From Pseudonocardia sp. HH130630-07 (GTDB lineage Bacteria; Actinomycetota; Actinomycetes; Mycobacteriales; Pseudonocardiaceae), in assembly GCF_001698125.1 (NCBI RefSeq), contig NZ_CP013854.1, positions 1,116,001-1,180,000 of the forward strand: a stretch of 64,000 nt of DNA, written 5' to 3'. Below, in pieces: positions 8,225-20,238 of this stretch. Both the position numbers and the translations under genes were made by a program. The notes beneath the pieces were generated by a model. It had not been told where the DNA came from, did no database searches, and saw only the letters and a program-made list of their open reading frames with translations. Each line of letters begins with the position of its first letter. The first letter of the stretch is position 1.

Positions 8225-8833
8225 TCACCGCGCCGGCAGGGTGCCGGTGCCGTGCAGCGCGATGTCGACGGCGCGGTGCATCGCGGCCCGCACCCCCTCC
8301 GGAGCGTCGTTGCGGCGGATCGCGGTCACCGCAGCCGCGTAGGTCGCACCCATGGCCGCGGAGACGGTGGCGGCGGCGCCCAGCTCGTCGAACTCGTCGC
8401 CGAAGCGTTCGAGCAGCGCCCGGGTGTACTCGACCTCGGCCTCGTGGCGGCGCCGGAACACCCCGGCCTGGAAGGTGGGGTTCACCGCACCCAGGCGCAG
8501 CCGCAGCCAGGTCAGCTCGGCCTCCCGGGGCGGGAAGTCGTCGATCATGGAGTGCAGCGCGCGGGCGAGCACGTCGACGGCCCGTTCCCCGGGCTGCGCG
8601 GCGTGCAGCACGCCGAGCACCAGGTCGACCCGGTCGATGCTCCCGCCCATCAGGACGTCTTCCTTCGTGGCGAAGTGCAGGAAGAACGTGCGCGCGCTGA
8701 GATCGGCCCGCTCGGCGATCTGGGCGACCGTGGTGCCGTCGAAACCCCGCTCGGTGAACAGGTCCACCGCGGCGTCGATCAGGGCCTGGCGGGTCGCCAG
8801 CTTCTTGCGTTCCCGGCGCCCCAGCTCCGTCAC
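8225..8833 (-). CDS. TetR-family transcriptional regulator
   Basis: 202-aa TetR protein from GTG 8833, preceded by GGGAGG; an upstream in-frame start at 8902 would add 23 residues without a ribosome binding site. The DNA-binding domain (LATRQALIDAAVDLFTERGF, IAERADLSARTFFLHFATK) and the effector domain both resemble the TetR protein at 4445-5107, pointing to a duplication. It converges on the winged-helix gene at 7918 (4-nt gap). Its own target is not evident. Confidence 0.85.
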   Translation of the reverse strand: MTELGRRERKKLATRQALIDAAVDLFTERGFDGTTVAQIAERADLSARTFFLHFATKEDVLMGGSIDRVDLVLGVLHAAQPGERAVDVLARALHSMIDDFPPREAELTWLRLRLGAVNPTFQAGVFRRRHEAEVEYTRALLERFGDEFDELGAAATVSAAMGATYAAAVTAIRRNDAPEGVRAAMHRAVDIALHGTGTLPAR

Positions 8834-9105
8834 TGGACCTCCCACGGGTTCGGCGGACGCACGGCTGCGGGCGACGCCGGCGGCCGCCGGGTCCGCCGTC
8901 ACCGGCCCGCGCCCGGGATGCCGGGGCCCGTACTACTGGCCGACAACGCTACCGCCGCCCTCCCGGTTCCGCCGTGCACAATTTTTGCAGGGTCAAACAT
9001 GCAGCGGGTGCAACCGTACACCAGTACCGGAAACGGACACGGTCACCGCGACGGCGACGGCGTCGACGGGCAGGCGCGGCGCCCGTCCGGCCGCCCCGTA
9101 CGCGC
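8834..9105. other. Intergenic region upstream of TetR gene
   Basis: 272 bp without a supported gene. It holds an AT-rich patch around 8976-9000 with the imperfect palindrome TGCACAATTTTTGCA, which probably belongs to the promoter or operator of the TetR gene reading leftward, and it abuts the end of the giant-gene tail at 9106. Confidence 0.4.
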
Positions 9106-9489
9106 TCACCGGATCCTGGCACGCTCACGGGATCGGGTGAGCGCGGACCGGACCCGTGAGCGGGGAGCGGACGGCGGGCCGGTCGAGACGGGGGTACGGG
9201 CGTCGAGCAGTTCGGATGCCAGTGCGGCGGCGTCGCGGTCGTGCGCGGCGGCGTCGTGGGGGCGCGGGAGGCCGCGCGGCGCGGCCGGGCGGTGGAACCG
9301 GTGCTCGTGGCCGAGCACCCGGCCCGGCCACGACGGGTCGAGCCGCCGCCGGCGGAGCAGCCGGGTGATCTCGGTGAGCATCTGCGCGGTCAGCACGGTC
9401 CGGCCGTCGTGGGTGTGCGCGACGACCTCGTCGAGCAGCGCGGCCGGGACGCCCGCGGCGACCAGCTGCTCCGCGGGGAGGACCGTCAT
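9106..9489 (-). CDS. Tail of the giant gene, or small coupled ORF
   Basis: 127 codons from ATG 9487-9489, which overlaps the TGA of the giant frame (9486-9488) as ATGA. Codon bias is good to about 9200, and the product contains a helical stretch ending in LTAQMLTEITRLLRRRR. Coding character extends upstream of the ATG in the same frame (LGPPIGAELPGVPAGS), where the giant frame turns Ser/Pro/Arg/Cys-rich. So this is either a coupled small gene or the true C-terminus of the giant protein after one more single-base frame change near 9527-9550. No recognised domain. Confidence 0.5.
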   Translation of the reverse strand: MTVLPAEQLVAAGVPAALLDEVVAHTHDGRTVLTAQMLTEITRLLRRRRLDPSWPGRVLGHEHRFHRPAAPRGLPRPHDAAAHDRDAAALASELLDARTPVSTGPPSAPRSRVRSALTRSRERARIR

Positions 9490-12100
9490 CGATCCGGCGG
9501 GGACGCCGGGCAGCTCCGCGCCGATCGGGGGTCCGAGGTCCCGGGTCCGCTCGGCCCGGTGATCAGCACCTCGTGCTCCGCGCGGGTCAACGGGCGCAGC
9601 GAGACCGGGCCGCTGCTGACCGAGGAGTAGCCGGTGCTCGCCTCGACCGCGGGCGGCCCGTCGCCGGGGCCGGCCGGTGCCGGGGCGGGACCGGCCGGGT
9701 CGAGAGCGACCGGTAGGCCGCGCCGGGCCAGCGCGTCCCGGACGACCGCGGCGAACGGCCCCCTGCCCGCCGCGTGCAGCCGGCGCAGATCGGGAAGGTG
9801 GTGCGCGGCGGCGGCGAGCAGTTCGGGGGGCAGGCTCGCCAGAGCTGCGGCGTACCCGCCGTCGCGGACGCCGTGCAGGGCACCGTCGGGGCCGGCCCGC
9901 GCCCGGCCACCCCCGGGCAGCTCGACGACGACCGGGCGCCCGGACCCGATCGCGGCCCGCCGTGCGTCGGTGAGCTGCCCGGCCGTGCCCGGTGCGCCCG
10001 GGCCGGGGCCGGCGGGGTGGGGGGCGAACGGCGAGGCGTGGCCGTGGCCGGTGCGCAGCCGCCAACCGCCGTCGTCGCGGGCCGGGGTCTCCTGGGCGGC
10101 GAGGGCTGCGGTGAGGTCGCCGTCGAACAGGGTCAGGTACGCGGTGCCCCGGTCCCGGGCGGTGACGGTGCGCCGCACCGCCGGCTCGTCGCGGTACCCG
10201 GTGAGCGTGCCGCGGCGGAGCTCGACGACCAGGCCCAGCTCCGTGCGGGCGGTGCCGCCCTTCCCGGCGAGGATCAGGGTCGTCTCGGCGCGGGTCCCGG
10301 CGACCGCGGCCCCCCGGTGCCCGGACTGGTCACCGCCGGAGAGCCCGATCGATCCGGGTTCCCCGGCCAGCGTCGCGCCGCGGCCGACCGGGGCCATGCG
10401 GGCGTCGGAGGTGCCGGTGGTGGTCTGCTCCTGGAACCGGCGCACGGTGCGCTTGTCGAGGTCCCAGCCGCGGAGCAGCCGCTGTGCGCCGTACAGGTCG
10501 GCGCGCACCACGACGTCGACCACGGTGCGCCCGCCGGCCGGGATCCGGTGGAACAGGTGTCCCTCTCCGGTGAGCATGTCGCGCAGGAAGGCGGTGAGCG
10601 CGTTCGCGGCGAACACGTGCTCCAGGTCGGCGCGGTGGTCCTCGGCGCGGGTGCGGCCCAGCATGCCGCGGGCGGCGAGCGCGTCGACGACGGTGTCGAC
10701 CAGGCCGGGGGCCTCGACCGCCTCGGCGCTGTAGACGCGCGGCAGGACCAGCGGGCGCGGGTCGGCCGGGCCGTCGCCGTCGGACCGGGCCTGCGTGCCC
10801 GCGACCCGGTCACCGGCGGGGACGGGTGTGGCGATCCCGGCGGGGACGAGGCGGACCAGGCTGCCGTCGAGCACGACGCGGGTGGGGGCGGCGGTGCCGC
10901 GGTCGAGCAGCCCGCCACCGGCCCGGGCGGTGACGGTGATCCGCACGCCCTGGGCGATCCGGTCGGATCCGCCGAACGACGCGGTGCCGTCGAGGCGGGT
11001 CCGCTGGGTGCTGATTCCGCCGGTGGCGCCCCGGCTGTGGTCGGTGGACACCGACGGGACGAGCCCGGCGCCGCCGTCCCCCGGCGCGAGATCCACGGTG
11101 GTGCCGCCGCCCGTGGTGCGCGACCACGATCCGCTCCGGTCGTGCTGCAGGTAGCCGTAGTCCTGGTTGATCTGCCCGGCGGCGGTGGTCGAGTCGAGCA
11201 GGCGGGCGTCGTCGACGAGCCGGGCGGTGATCCACACCTCGATGCGGCGGAGGCGGTCCGCGCCCGGCACCGCGACGCCGCCCGGGCCGATCTCGGGGAT
11301 CCGGACCGTGGCCTGCAGGCTGAACCCGTCGCGGTCCAGCATGGCGTCGAGCTTGCCCCACCAGCGCTTGCCGGCCAGGTTCTTCCACAGCTGCTGCCAC
11401 AGCAGCGGGTCGTGGGCCAGGGTGCCGGGCGGCAGCTGCGCGGCGACGGCGTCGCGGACCTGGGCGAACAGCCGGGCCGGGGCCCCGGCCGGGGTGCGTA
11501 GCGTCGCGGTCTCGATCGACGACTGGCCCAGCCGGGTCGCGAAGGGCTCGGCGAGGCTCACCCGGACCTCCTGCGCGACACGGGCGAGACCGGCCCGGAT
11601 CCGTCCGTCCAGATCGTGGTGCGGCAGCGCCCGCGCGTCGCCGGAGAGTTCGCCCAGGCGGGTGCTCACCGCGTCCCGGGTCCCGGCGGCGAGTCCGCCG
11701 CCCGTTCGGAGGTAGCGGTCGAGCAGGCGGTGCACCAGGGCGTCGTCGATCGCGAGGTCGCCGTGGGCGAACCGGACGACGACGTCGTGGACCTGCGCGG
11801 CGGGCAGGTCCCAGTCGCCGCGGCCGTAGAGGTCGATGGCGGTGCGCTCGGGCAGCGCGAACACCACCCGGGCGCCGTGCACCGCGGCGGGGGCGCCGCC
11901 GCCGACGGCGAGGCCCATGTCCAGCGGCGCGGTGTAGAGGTAGTGCAGCCCGGTCTCGATGGTGAGCCGCTCGCGGCCCCAGATGCTCAGCCAGGACCGG
12001 TTCCGGCCGCCGTCGACCGAGCGCGACCCGTTCGGGCCGGCCGGGCCGATGGTGAGCCCGCCGTTGACCGAGCCGGAGCCCGAGGTCGCGGCCTTGGCTG
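9486..12100 (-). pseudogene. Giant gene segment 8: beta-rich modules, C-terminus
   Basis: About 871 codons (reconstructed residues 8380-9250). Alternating helical linkers and beta-rich modules with long runs of alternating polar/hydrophobic residues, for example GGVAVPGADRLRRIEVWITA, and Gly/Ser/Thr turns. Modules resemble those in the preceding segment, so the C-terminal third is built by internal duplication. The last 120 codons are Gly/Pro/Ala-rich. No Cys/His catalytic cluster, nuclease or ADP-ribosyltransferase motif was recognised at the end. The frame is entered through a frame change near 12090-12108, where the upstream frame has one extra base. Confidence 0.75.
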
Positions 12101-14570
12101 CCGCGGCTGGCCAGCGTCAGGTTGATGTCGCCGGTGACCAGCGCGGACACCCCGGCGAACCGGGCCCCGCCGAGCCCGGCGGACAGCTGCACCGAGGTCC
12201 GGCGGTGGCGCAAGCCGCGCTCGCGGACCGCGACCGCGGTGCGGTAGTCCTCCTCGAGCAGCTGGCCGAGGTGGGAACGGACGCCCTCGACCCCGAGGAG
12301 CTCCCGCAGGTGCTGCCCGGCCGGGGAGTCCGGATCGTGCGCGCGGCCCAGCGTGGCGGCGGCGACCGCGTCGAGGTCACCGGTCTCCAGCGCGAGCGGG
12401 GTCATCCGCTGGCGCACCACCTCGGGCACCGCCTGCGCGGCCCCGCCGGCCACACCACCGGCCGGGTCGGCGGCGGGCAGCCAGTCGCTGGGCAGGTACA
12501 CCGTGGCCCGCCCCGGGGCCGACGCCAGCGGGGTCGCGGTGCCGCCCCGCCCGAGGCGTTCGACGACGACCCGGTGGGTCAGCGCGAACGCCGCGGTCGT
12601 CGTCGTGGACTCCACCAGGGGGACCTGGTTGACCGTGTCCGCGATCGAGATGCCCCAGCTGCGGCCCCGTGACCCCCCGGCGCCGACGGTGATCCCGGAC
12701 AGCCGTCCCGCGTTCAGCTTCCACGACGCCGAGACGCCTACCCGCGCCGAGCGTGACCCGCCGCGGGAACGCCCCGAGGTGTTGGACCCGATGTCGAGCC
12801 CGACCAGCGTCCACCGCGTCGAGTGGCCCAGCCAGCGCATCCGGTCCCAGTCGGCGTCGACCCGCACCCGCAGCGTGACGTGCTCGGGGCCCTGCAGCCG
12901 GCGGTAGCGGCGCAACGAGATGACGATGCCCTGCTGGGCGGCCTGGTCCAGGCTGCCCGCGATCCGCTCGTCGGTCAGCTGCTCGGCGACCTCGGTGGCA
13001 TTCGCCCACTGCACGGCCAGCTCGTCGCGGTCGGCCGTCCACCGGTTGTGCGCCGCGGCGGGCAGCAGGCCCTCGGCACGCAGCTGCGCGGTCACCCGGG
13101 CCCGCAGCTCCGCGGCCCCGGTCAGGTCCCGGACCAGGCCGTGCCCGACCCCGCGGACCTGCCCGATCCCGGTCCCGATGAACGACGGCTGCACGGCCCG
13201 CCGTCCGGGCGGGGCACTGCGGCCGAACTGCTCGCGCAGCACCGGCCCACCGGCCCGGTCCCGGCGCACCGCCGTGGTGTCGACCTCCATGCCGTGGTGG
13301 AAGGCGGCCGCCTCCGGCATCCGGACCAGCATCGTGACGTCGCCGGTGACCGGGTCCGGGGTTGCGGCTGTCCGGTCCAGCCAGGTGATCGCGACGCTGT
13401 AGCGCAGGCCGAGCAGCTGGGCCTGGGTGTAACCGGAGTAGCGGTGCACACCCGGGTGGATCGCGTCGCCACCGGCGTTCGCCCCCACCGACCACGACCG
13501 GGATCCGCCCAGGACGCCGCCCGCCTCGGCCCCGAGCCGCGCGATGACCCACCGCAGCGCGGCAGGCACCCAGCCGGAGACCTCCCCGCCCAGGCTGCGC
13601 CCGGACGACCAGGACCCGGACGCCTTCGAGAACGCCACGTGCAGGTCCTCGAGATGCTCCTTCGTGCTGCGCGTGCCGAACGCCCGGCTCGACCCCAGCG
13701 TCGCGCGCACCGTCAGCACGGCCAGCGGGCGGCCCCGGTCGTTGGACAGCACGGGCTGCCAGCCCTCCGGGGCGTCGAGCAGCGTCGGCAGCCGCGACGG
13801 CGAGCCGCCGACCAGCAGCGTGCGCAGCTGCTCGCGGGTGGTGGTCCCGATCCCGCCGTGGCGGCCCAGCTGCTCGGCGACCCGGTCGGTGAGCGCCTGC
13901 AGCCCGTCGGCCCAGATCGGCGCCGCCAGCGGCAGCGTCTCCTGCGTGCGGGGGCCACGGATCCGCTGCGGCGGGCCGCGGGCCTCGTAGGTGTGCGGGA
14001 TCCAGGACCGCACCACCGCCCCACCGGTGTCCACCCGCACGGCCTGCGACCACGCCGGACCCCGGTCCGCGCGCCGTACGGCCGCCTCCCAGTGCCCGCT
14101 CGTCTCCACCAGCACCGACGTGCCCCGGTTGTCGACGACGCCGCCACCGACCATGAACCCGGCCGCGCCGCCGGCCAGCGACTCGGTGCGGCCCGCGGTC
14201 GCACCCAGCCCGAGCGCCCCGGCCGCGCCGCCGACGTTCCCGGACAGGGTGCGGGCGACGGTCGCGGTCACCGACCCGCCGGCCTGGGTCAGGTCCCCCA
14301 GTATCAGCTGCGAGGCCTGCTCGGTCACCTCGACCACCTCGACGCTGCGCCCCGGCACCCACCGCAGCGACAGCTCGACACCGCCGCCCACACCCAGCAC
14401 CAGGCCCTCCGCGCCGACGGCCGAACGCCACCGCGCGGTCACCAGGTCGTCGAGATCCTGCCCGGACAGCCGCACCGCCGCACCGGACTCGGCCAGCAGA
14501 TCCGCGACCGTGGCCCGCAACCCGGCCAGCCCCGGCAACGCGTCGGTGGGCACCCCGGCCGGCAGCGCGG
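12101..14570 (-). pseudogene. Giant gene segment 7: beta-rich repeat modules
   Basis: About 823 codons (residues 7556-8380) in a frame offset from both neighbours. Begins LPGLAGLRATVADLLAESGA and continues as repeated units, each with a helical half (for example LRAEGLLPAAAHNRWTADRD) and a beta half rich in Gly-Ser (for example SRSARVGVSASWKLNAGRLS), usually ending in a leucine/proline motif such as VYLPSDWLP. The same module type recurs in segment 8. Strong codon bias continues across both bordering frame changes, so the changes are recent or sequencing artefacts. Confidence 0.75.
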
Positions 14571-17436
14571 CACGGTGTCGGCCAGCGCCACGTCCAGCGC
14601 CCGGACCGCGGCCACGGCCCGCGCCGCTGCGTCGCCGGCCTGCGGCGGGGTCGGTTCCACCGCCCGCAGGCCGATCCCGAGCGCCTCCAGCGCGGCCCGG
14701 GCATCCTCGGCCTTCTCGGCCGCGGCCCGGTAGGCCCGCTCGGCCCGCTCCAGCCGGGCCCGCCGCTCGCCCGCCTCGACCACCCCGGCCCTGGCGGCGC
14801 GGCGACGCTCGGCGGCGTGGCGGTCGGTGCGCTCACGCGCGGTACGGGCGGCGGCGACCAGGTCGTCGATCTCGGTCGCCACCGCACGGACCGCGTCCCG
14901 CTTCACCCCGGCCCGGTGGGTGAGCTCATCGTGCATCGCCGTGAACGTGCGGGTCAGCTCGGCGACCGCGCCCGGCCGGTCGCCGTCCACCGCGTCCGTG
15001 ATCTCCCCGGCCACCGCGTCGAGATCGCGGTGCAGGGCCGCCCGGCCCAGCAGCTCCCCGGTGACCGGGCCGCTCGCCAGTACCTCGCCCACCACCCCGG
15101 CCCCGGCGCCGGTGAGCTCCACTCCGGTCAGCGCGTCGAGGCCCCCGTTGGCGGCCAGCACCAGGTCCGCGACGGCGACGGCCGCGGCTGCCCGGGCATC
15201 GCCCTGCACGTGCAGCACGCCGAGCGCGTCCAGCACCCCGGCCGCCGCCTGCCCGCGGGCCAGGCCCAGGTGCGCCCCCCACCAGGCCACGACCTCGGCC
15301 CGCACCTGCTCCGCCGGCGCACCGGCCGCGACCCGCCCGTCGATCACCGCCACCTGCTCGCGCAGGTCGGCCGCCGTGACCCGGACCCGCAGCCCGTCCG
15401 GACCGTCGGCGACCAGACCGCCGCGGCGCCACACCGGACGACCGACACCGAGCTGCTTCCCGGCCGCCAGCACCTCCCCCAGAGCGGCGTCGCGGCCCGC
15501 GGCGAGTACCCGCTCCCAGCCCAGGCCGTCCCTCAGCGCCGGTGCGACCCCGGCGTCCAGCGCGGCGTCCAGCGCCGCGGTCAGGTCCCGCTCCGTCTGC
15601 TCCCGCCCCGCGCCACCGGGCCAGGTGTCGGCCCGGGCGAGGACCGCATCGGCGACCGCGCGCCGCAACGCCGCCCGCTCGGCCCGGTCGGCCCGGACCT
15701 GGCGCAGCCGCTCAGCCGGGGTGCGGCGCCCGTCGACCGCCCGGGCCGTGTCCGCCGCGGAGAACCCGGCCAGCAGCGCGCCGTTCTGCGCCGCGGTGTG
15801 GGCGGCGACCATCGCCGACCTGGCCCGCTCGGCCCGCTCCCGCGCGGCGCGGATCTCCTCCGGCGCCGCGCCGGCGGCCAGCCCGTCGAGCTCGGCGGAC
15901 GCCGCCCGGTAGGTGTCCCGGGCCGTGCCGAACGGCTCGAACAGCATCGCCAGCCGGTGCCCGTCGCGCAGCCACAGCGGCAGCCGCTGCCACGCCCGGG
16001 GCACGGCCACCGCACGGGCCGCGTCCCGCATCCCGGCGCCGACCAGGTCGGCCAGTTCCATCGCCGACCACTCAGCCGGGGCCGACGAACCGAGCACGAC
16101 GCCCGGGTTGCGCAGCAGCGCCCCGGTGTAGTCCATCGGGGTCACACCGAGCAGCTCCGCCGGCCGGTACCCCGCGCCGTCGGCCACCAGGAGACCGGCC
16201 GCCGCCAGCTCGCCCAGCACCCGCTCCAGCTCGTTCTCCCGTCCCGCGCCCCGGGCCGGCGACAACGCCGACAACCAGGCCGGGACGTCCGCAGCCGCCG
16301 GACCGGCCAGGTCCGCGGCGCGCAGCGGGCCGCGCGCCGGTGCGTGCAGCCAGAGTCCCCACAACAGCCGCCACACCGTCACCGGGTCGATCCCCGGCGC
16401 GGCGACCGCGACCGCCGGCGGCACCGCCAGCCACCGGGTCCGGTGCCGCTGCGCCACCCGCGCCGTCACCGCGGCCCGCCGCGCCGACGCCACCAGGCCG
16501 CGCAGGGTCGCCGCGCTCGCCGCACCCAGCGCGGCGCCGGCCCAGAGCGAGCCGCTCAGGACGCCCACCAGGACCGGGAGCCCCGCCAGCGCGATCCCGC
16601 CGAGGACGGGCGCGCCGGCGAGGACCCGCAGGCCCGATCCCGGCCGCCCGGGCAGCGCTGCGCCCCGGGTGGCCCGCCGGGTCGCGCCGTCACCCGCGGC
16701 GGCCCGGCCGAGCAGGCCCCGCCAGTGACCGTCCGCCCGGATCCCGGCGGCCGCGACCAGCCGCCGGTGCCGCTCGGCCGCCCGCACCGCGTCGTCCCCG
16801 GTCCTGGCGTGCGTCACCCGGTGCGCCGAGCGGGCCAGCCAGTACGCGTCGCCCACTGCGCCCGGCAGCCGGGCCCCGGCCCCGACCGACAGCCGGATCC
16901 CGATCCGCAGGTCACGCAGCAGCAGGCCGACGGCGCCACGGAGCCGCGGTGCCCCACCGGTGGCCGGGGACCCGGACCGGAGACGACCAGCCGCGGCGAC
17001 CGCGTCGCCGATCCCGCGCACCGTGACGGCCAGCGCCGTCCGGACGCCCCGCACGGCACCGCGCAGGCCCGGGAGCAGGACCCGGCCGTGGGACACCAGC
17101 AGCAGGACGGCGACCGTCCCGCCGACCAGCCACGCCGGAGGTCCCGGTCCGTGGTCCGGCGGCACCGGGACCGCGAGCGGACCGGCGTGTGCCGGGACCG
17201 CGCCGACGCCGAGGAGCACCACCACGGCTGCGGCGGCACGCGGCAGCGCCGCCCGGGCCCGGCCCGCGACGGCCCGCAGGGCCACCGGCACGGCCGCCGC
17301 AGCGGTACGCAGCCACGGCGCCGCCCGGCCCTCGGACACCGGGCGCGCCGGAGCCTGCGACGCCTGCGGTGCCGCGCCGTCCGGCGCGGGTCGCGCCGGA
17401 CCGTCGGGCGCGGGCCGGGACCCGTCCTGCCCGGTA

Positions 17437-18172
17437 CCCGGCCCGACCCGGACGAGGACGACCGTCTTGTTGCCGCTGCCCAGGCCCTGGACCCGGTCGA
17501 TGATCCGGTCCGCGGCCGCACCGAGGTCGCCGACGGCGGCCGTCGCGAGGTCGTCGCGGTTCGGGTGCTCGGCGCGGTCGGGGTAGAAGTCGTGCAGCTC
17601 GTCGGTGCTCAGCAGCAGCGTCGCCGGCCCGTCCGCGGTGACCGTGACCGTGGACGGCGCGAACCGGGTCCCCTGCCCGACCCACCGGTCGACGTACTCG
17701 ATCCGGGCCTCGTGCGGCGTCGTCCCGTCCGGGGCGGCCAGCGTGGTGAAGGTGTGGTCGGTGGTGATCTGCTCGACCCGCCCGTCGGCGTGCACCAGGT
17801 AGCCACGGGTGTCCCCGGTCCAGGCGACACCGATCCGCCCGGTGGCCGGGTCGGCCACGGCCAGCAGCAGTGTGACCATGCCGGGCCGCTTGCGGAGCCG
17901 GTCCCGGGCCGACTCGAACGCCGTCCGCGCCGCGTCCCCGACCGGCAGCCGCGGGTCGGTGGCCAGCAACGCCTCCAGCGCCACCGCGACCGCCCTCGCC
18001 GACGCCGTGTCCGCCGTCGGGCTGACGCCCAGCTCGTCGGACAGCACCGCGAACCGGCGCCCGTCCGAGGCCCGGACCGCGCCGGCCATCGCGTCGCGGT
18101 TGGTGGCCTGATCGGGGTGCCCGGCGTCGGTGCGCCCGGCCATGGCGCCCAGGTCGAACCCGACCCGGCCGG
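17437..18172 (-). other. PP2C-type phosphatase-like domain in the giant protein
   Basis: The order of PPM/PP2C motifs is recognisable: GRTDAGHPDQATNRDAM (motif normally RxxNQD), AVLSDELG (normally VxDGMGG), WTGDTRGYLVHADGRVEQIT followed by DHT (normally GDSRxYL...DH), LLLSTDELHDF (normally LCSDGL), and NKTVVLVRV at the end (normally DNxTxxVV). The metal-binding Asp of several motifs is kept but neighbouring Gly residues are replaced by Glu-Leu, so activity may be altered or lost. Such domains reverse Ser/Thr phosphorylation; finding one inside a giant membrane-associated protein is unusual. Confidence 0.6.
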
Positions 18173-20066
18173 TCCCGCCCCGGACCGGCAGCGGCCCGGC
18201 CCGGCGGCCGCCCTCGGCCAGCTCCTCGGCCGCGACCAACCTCGGCGTGGTCGGCGAGGTGACCGCCACCGGATCAAGCCTGCTGCCCGGGGCCTCCTGC
18301 ATCGCGGCCCGCCGGCCCAGGTTCACCGCCAGCGCGTCCCGGGCCCGGCCCCAGCCGTGCACGAGACGGGCCACCCGCAGCGCGCCGAGCGGCGAGTACG
18401 CAGCGCCCGACCGGAACAGCGCGTCGATCCGGGCGTGGTGGCGCAGCGTCAGCTCCTGCTGGGCCGCGATCGCCCGGTCCAGATACACCAGGCCGCGCTG
18501 GCGCCGGCTCTCCAGGTAGCCGCGGTGGCGCTCGGAGATGTCCCGGGGCACCAGCCGCCGCACCAGCGCGGCGGCCGCCGTCCGCACCCGGCGCGGGACC
18601 ATCCGGGCCGGCCCTGCGGCCAGCCACCGGCCGAGCGTCGCGCTGCCCTGCGTCGTCATGTCGAACTCGGTCGTCGAGACCGCACCGGCCACCGGGTCGC
18701 GGCGCTGCCAGGTCTGCCTGGTCAGCGCCGCCCGGTACTCCGCGATGTTGGGCAGCAACGCCTCCCGCGGGCCGACGCCGACGCCGTACTGGGTCTGGGA
18801 CAGCCCGGCGGTCCACTTCAGCAGCCGCAGGTCCCGGGCCCCGATCCAGTTCCGTACCTGCAGCCACGGGTTCCACCGCTGCCACCCGGCCAGCGCCGGC
18901 GGGTCGAACCGCTTGACCGCCTGGTTGCCGGGCACGTCGAAGTGCAGCGCGAACAGCTCCACCCGGACCGGGCCGAGGTAGATCTGCAGGCCGTAGCGGA
19001 GGAACGGGACCGCCCCGACGCTGCGGTTGTCGCTGGTCGTGGTCTGCAGCGGCCGCCCGACCTCGGTGACGTCCAGCACCGTGAACGACCCCAGCGAGCC
19101 GGCCGTGACCTTCAGCCCGGCGCCGAACACGCCTCCCCACTCCGGGCCGATCGGCGGAGACATCACCGGCAGCCCGGTGAAGGCGCGGTTGAACTTCATC
19201 GTCCGCCAGCGCTGCCACAGCGGCGGGAGCCTCCCGTCGCCGGTCTTGCGCAGCTTCAGGTGCACCAGCTGGGTCAGCCCCTGCCAGTTGAGCAGCCACA
19301 ACCCGGCCCACAGGATCGCCGCCGGGGCCATCCCGGACAGCACCAGCGGCAGCGCGACGACCGGGTAGACCAGCGGGTAGCTCAGGAACGTCGGGTAGAA
19401 GCGGTGCTCCACCCCGAACGGCGTCCACATGCGGGCCCCGATCGTGATCGCCGCGACCGTCAGCACCGCACCCGCGGCCGCGACGACGCCCGACCCGGCC
19501 AGTGCCGCGACCGTCCCGGCGACGGTGCCGACGGCCGCGGCCACCGTCACCCGGGTCCGCCACGACCCCGGCGGCACCGCCCGCCGCCAGCCCAGGTCGG
19601 CGATCCCGTCACGGACCGTCCGCCCGGCCCGGAGCACCCCGCCGCCGAGGCGCCGCAGCGACTCCGCGACCCGCGAGAGCCGGGTCGGGCCGTCGGCCGC
19701 CACCGGCGGCGGCGCCACGAGCCGGACCAGGGCGGTCGGCGGCAGCACCGAGTAGCGCAGCCAGGACCCGACCGCGGCACCGGCGACGACCGCGGCGTCG
19801 CCGACGACGGCCGCCGTCGCCCCGACCGCGTCGCGCCCCGCCGCGACCGCCCGGCCCAGCGCGAACCCGATCCGGCCGACGGCGCCGAGCACCGCCAGCG
19901 CACCGGTCAGCGCCGCGCCGAGCACGACCGTCCACGGCGGACCCCGGGCCGGGGCCGGTCCCGGCTCGGACGGCGCCGGAGGTTGCGGCGCGACCGGGGA
20001 CACCGGCTCGGCCGGGGTCTCGGCCCGCGGCGGCTCCGGACGCTGCGGCCCGCCCGGCGCCGGGCG

Positions 20067-20238
20067 CAGCTCGGCACCCGGGATCCGCAGCACCGTGCCC
20101 GGCCGGATCAGGTCGGGGTTCGCGCCGATCGTCCGGCGGTTCGCCGCGTAGAGCTCCGTCCAGCCGCCGCGCACGTCCTGCTCGCGGGCGATCCGCTCCA
20201 GCGAGTCACCCGGGCGGACCGTGTACGACACCTGGTTC
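20067..20238 (-). other. LysM peptidoglycan-binding domain in the giant protein
   Basis: YTVRPGDSLERIAREQ followed by WTELYAANRRTI, NPDLIRPGTVLRIP is a clear single LysM motif of about 55 residues, which binds N-acetylglucosamine-containing glycans such as peptidoglycan. It directly follows a hydrophobic signal-like helix (VTAAVTATLVLGLAGDAFG), so it should face outside the membrane. Confidence 0.8.
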
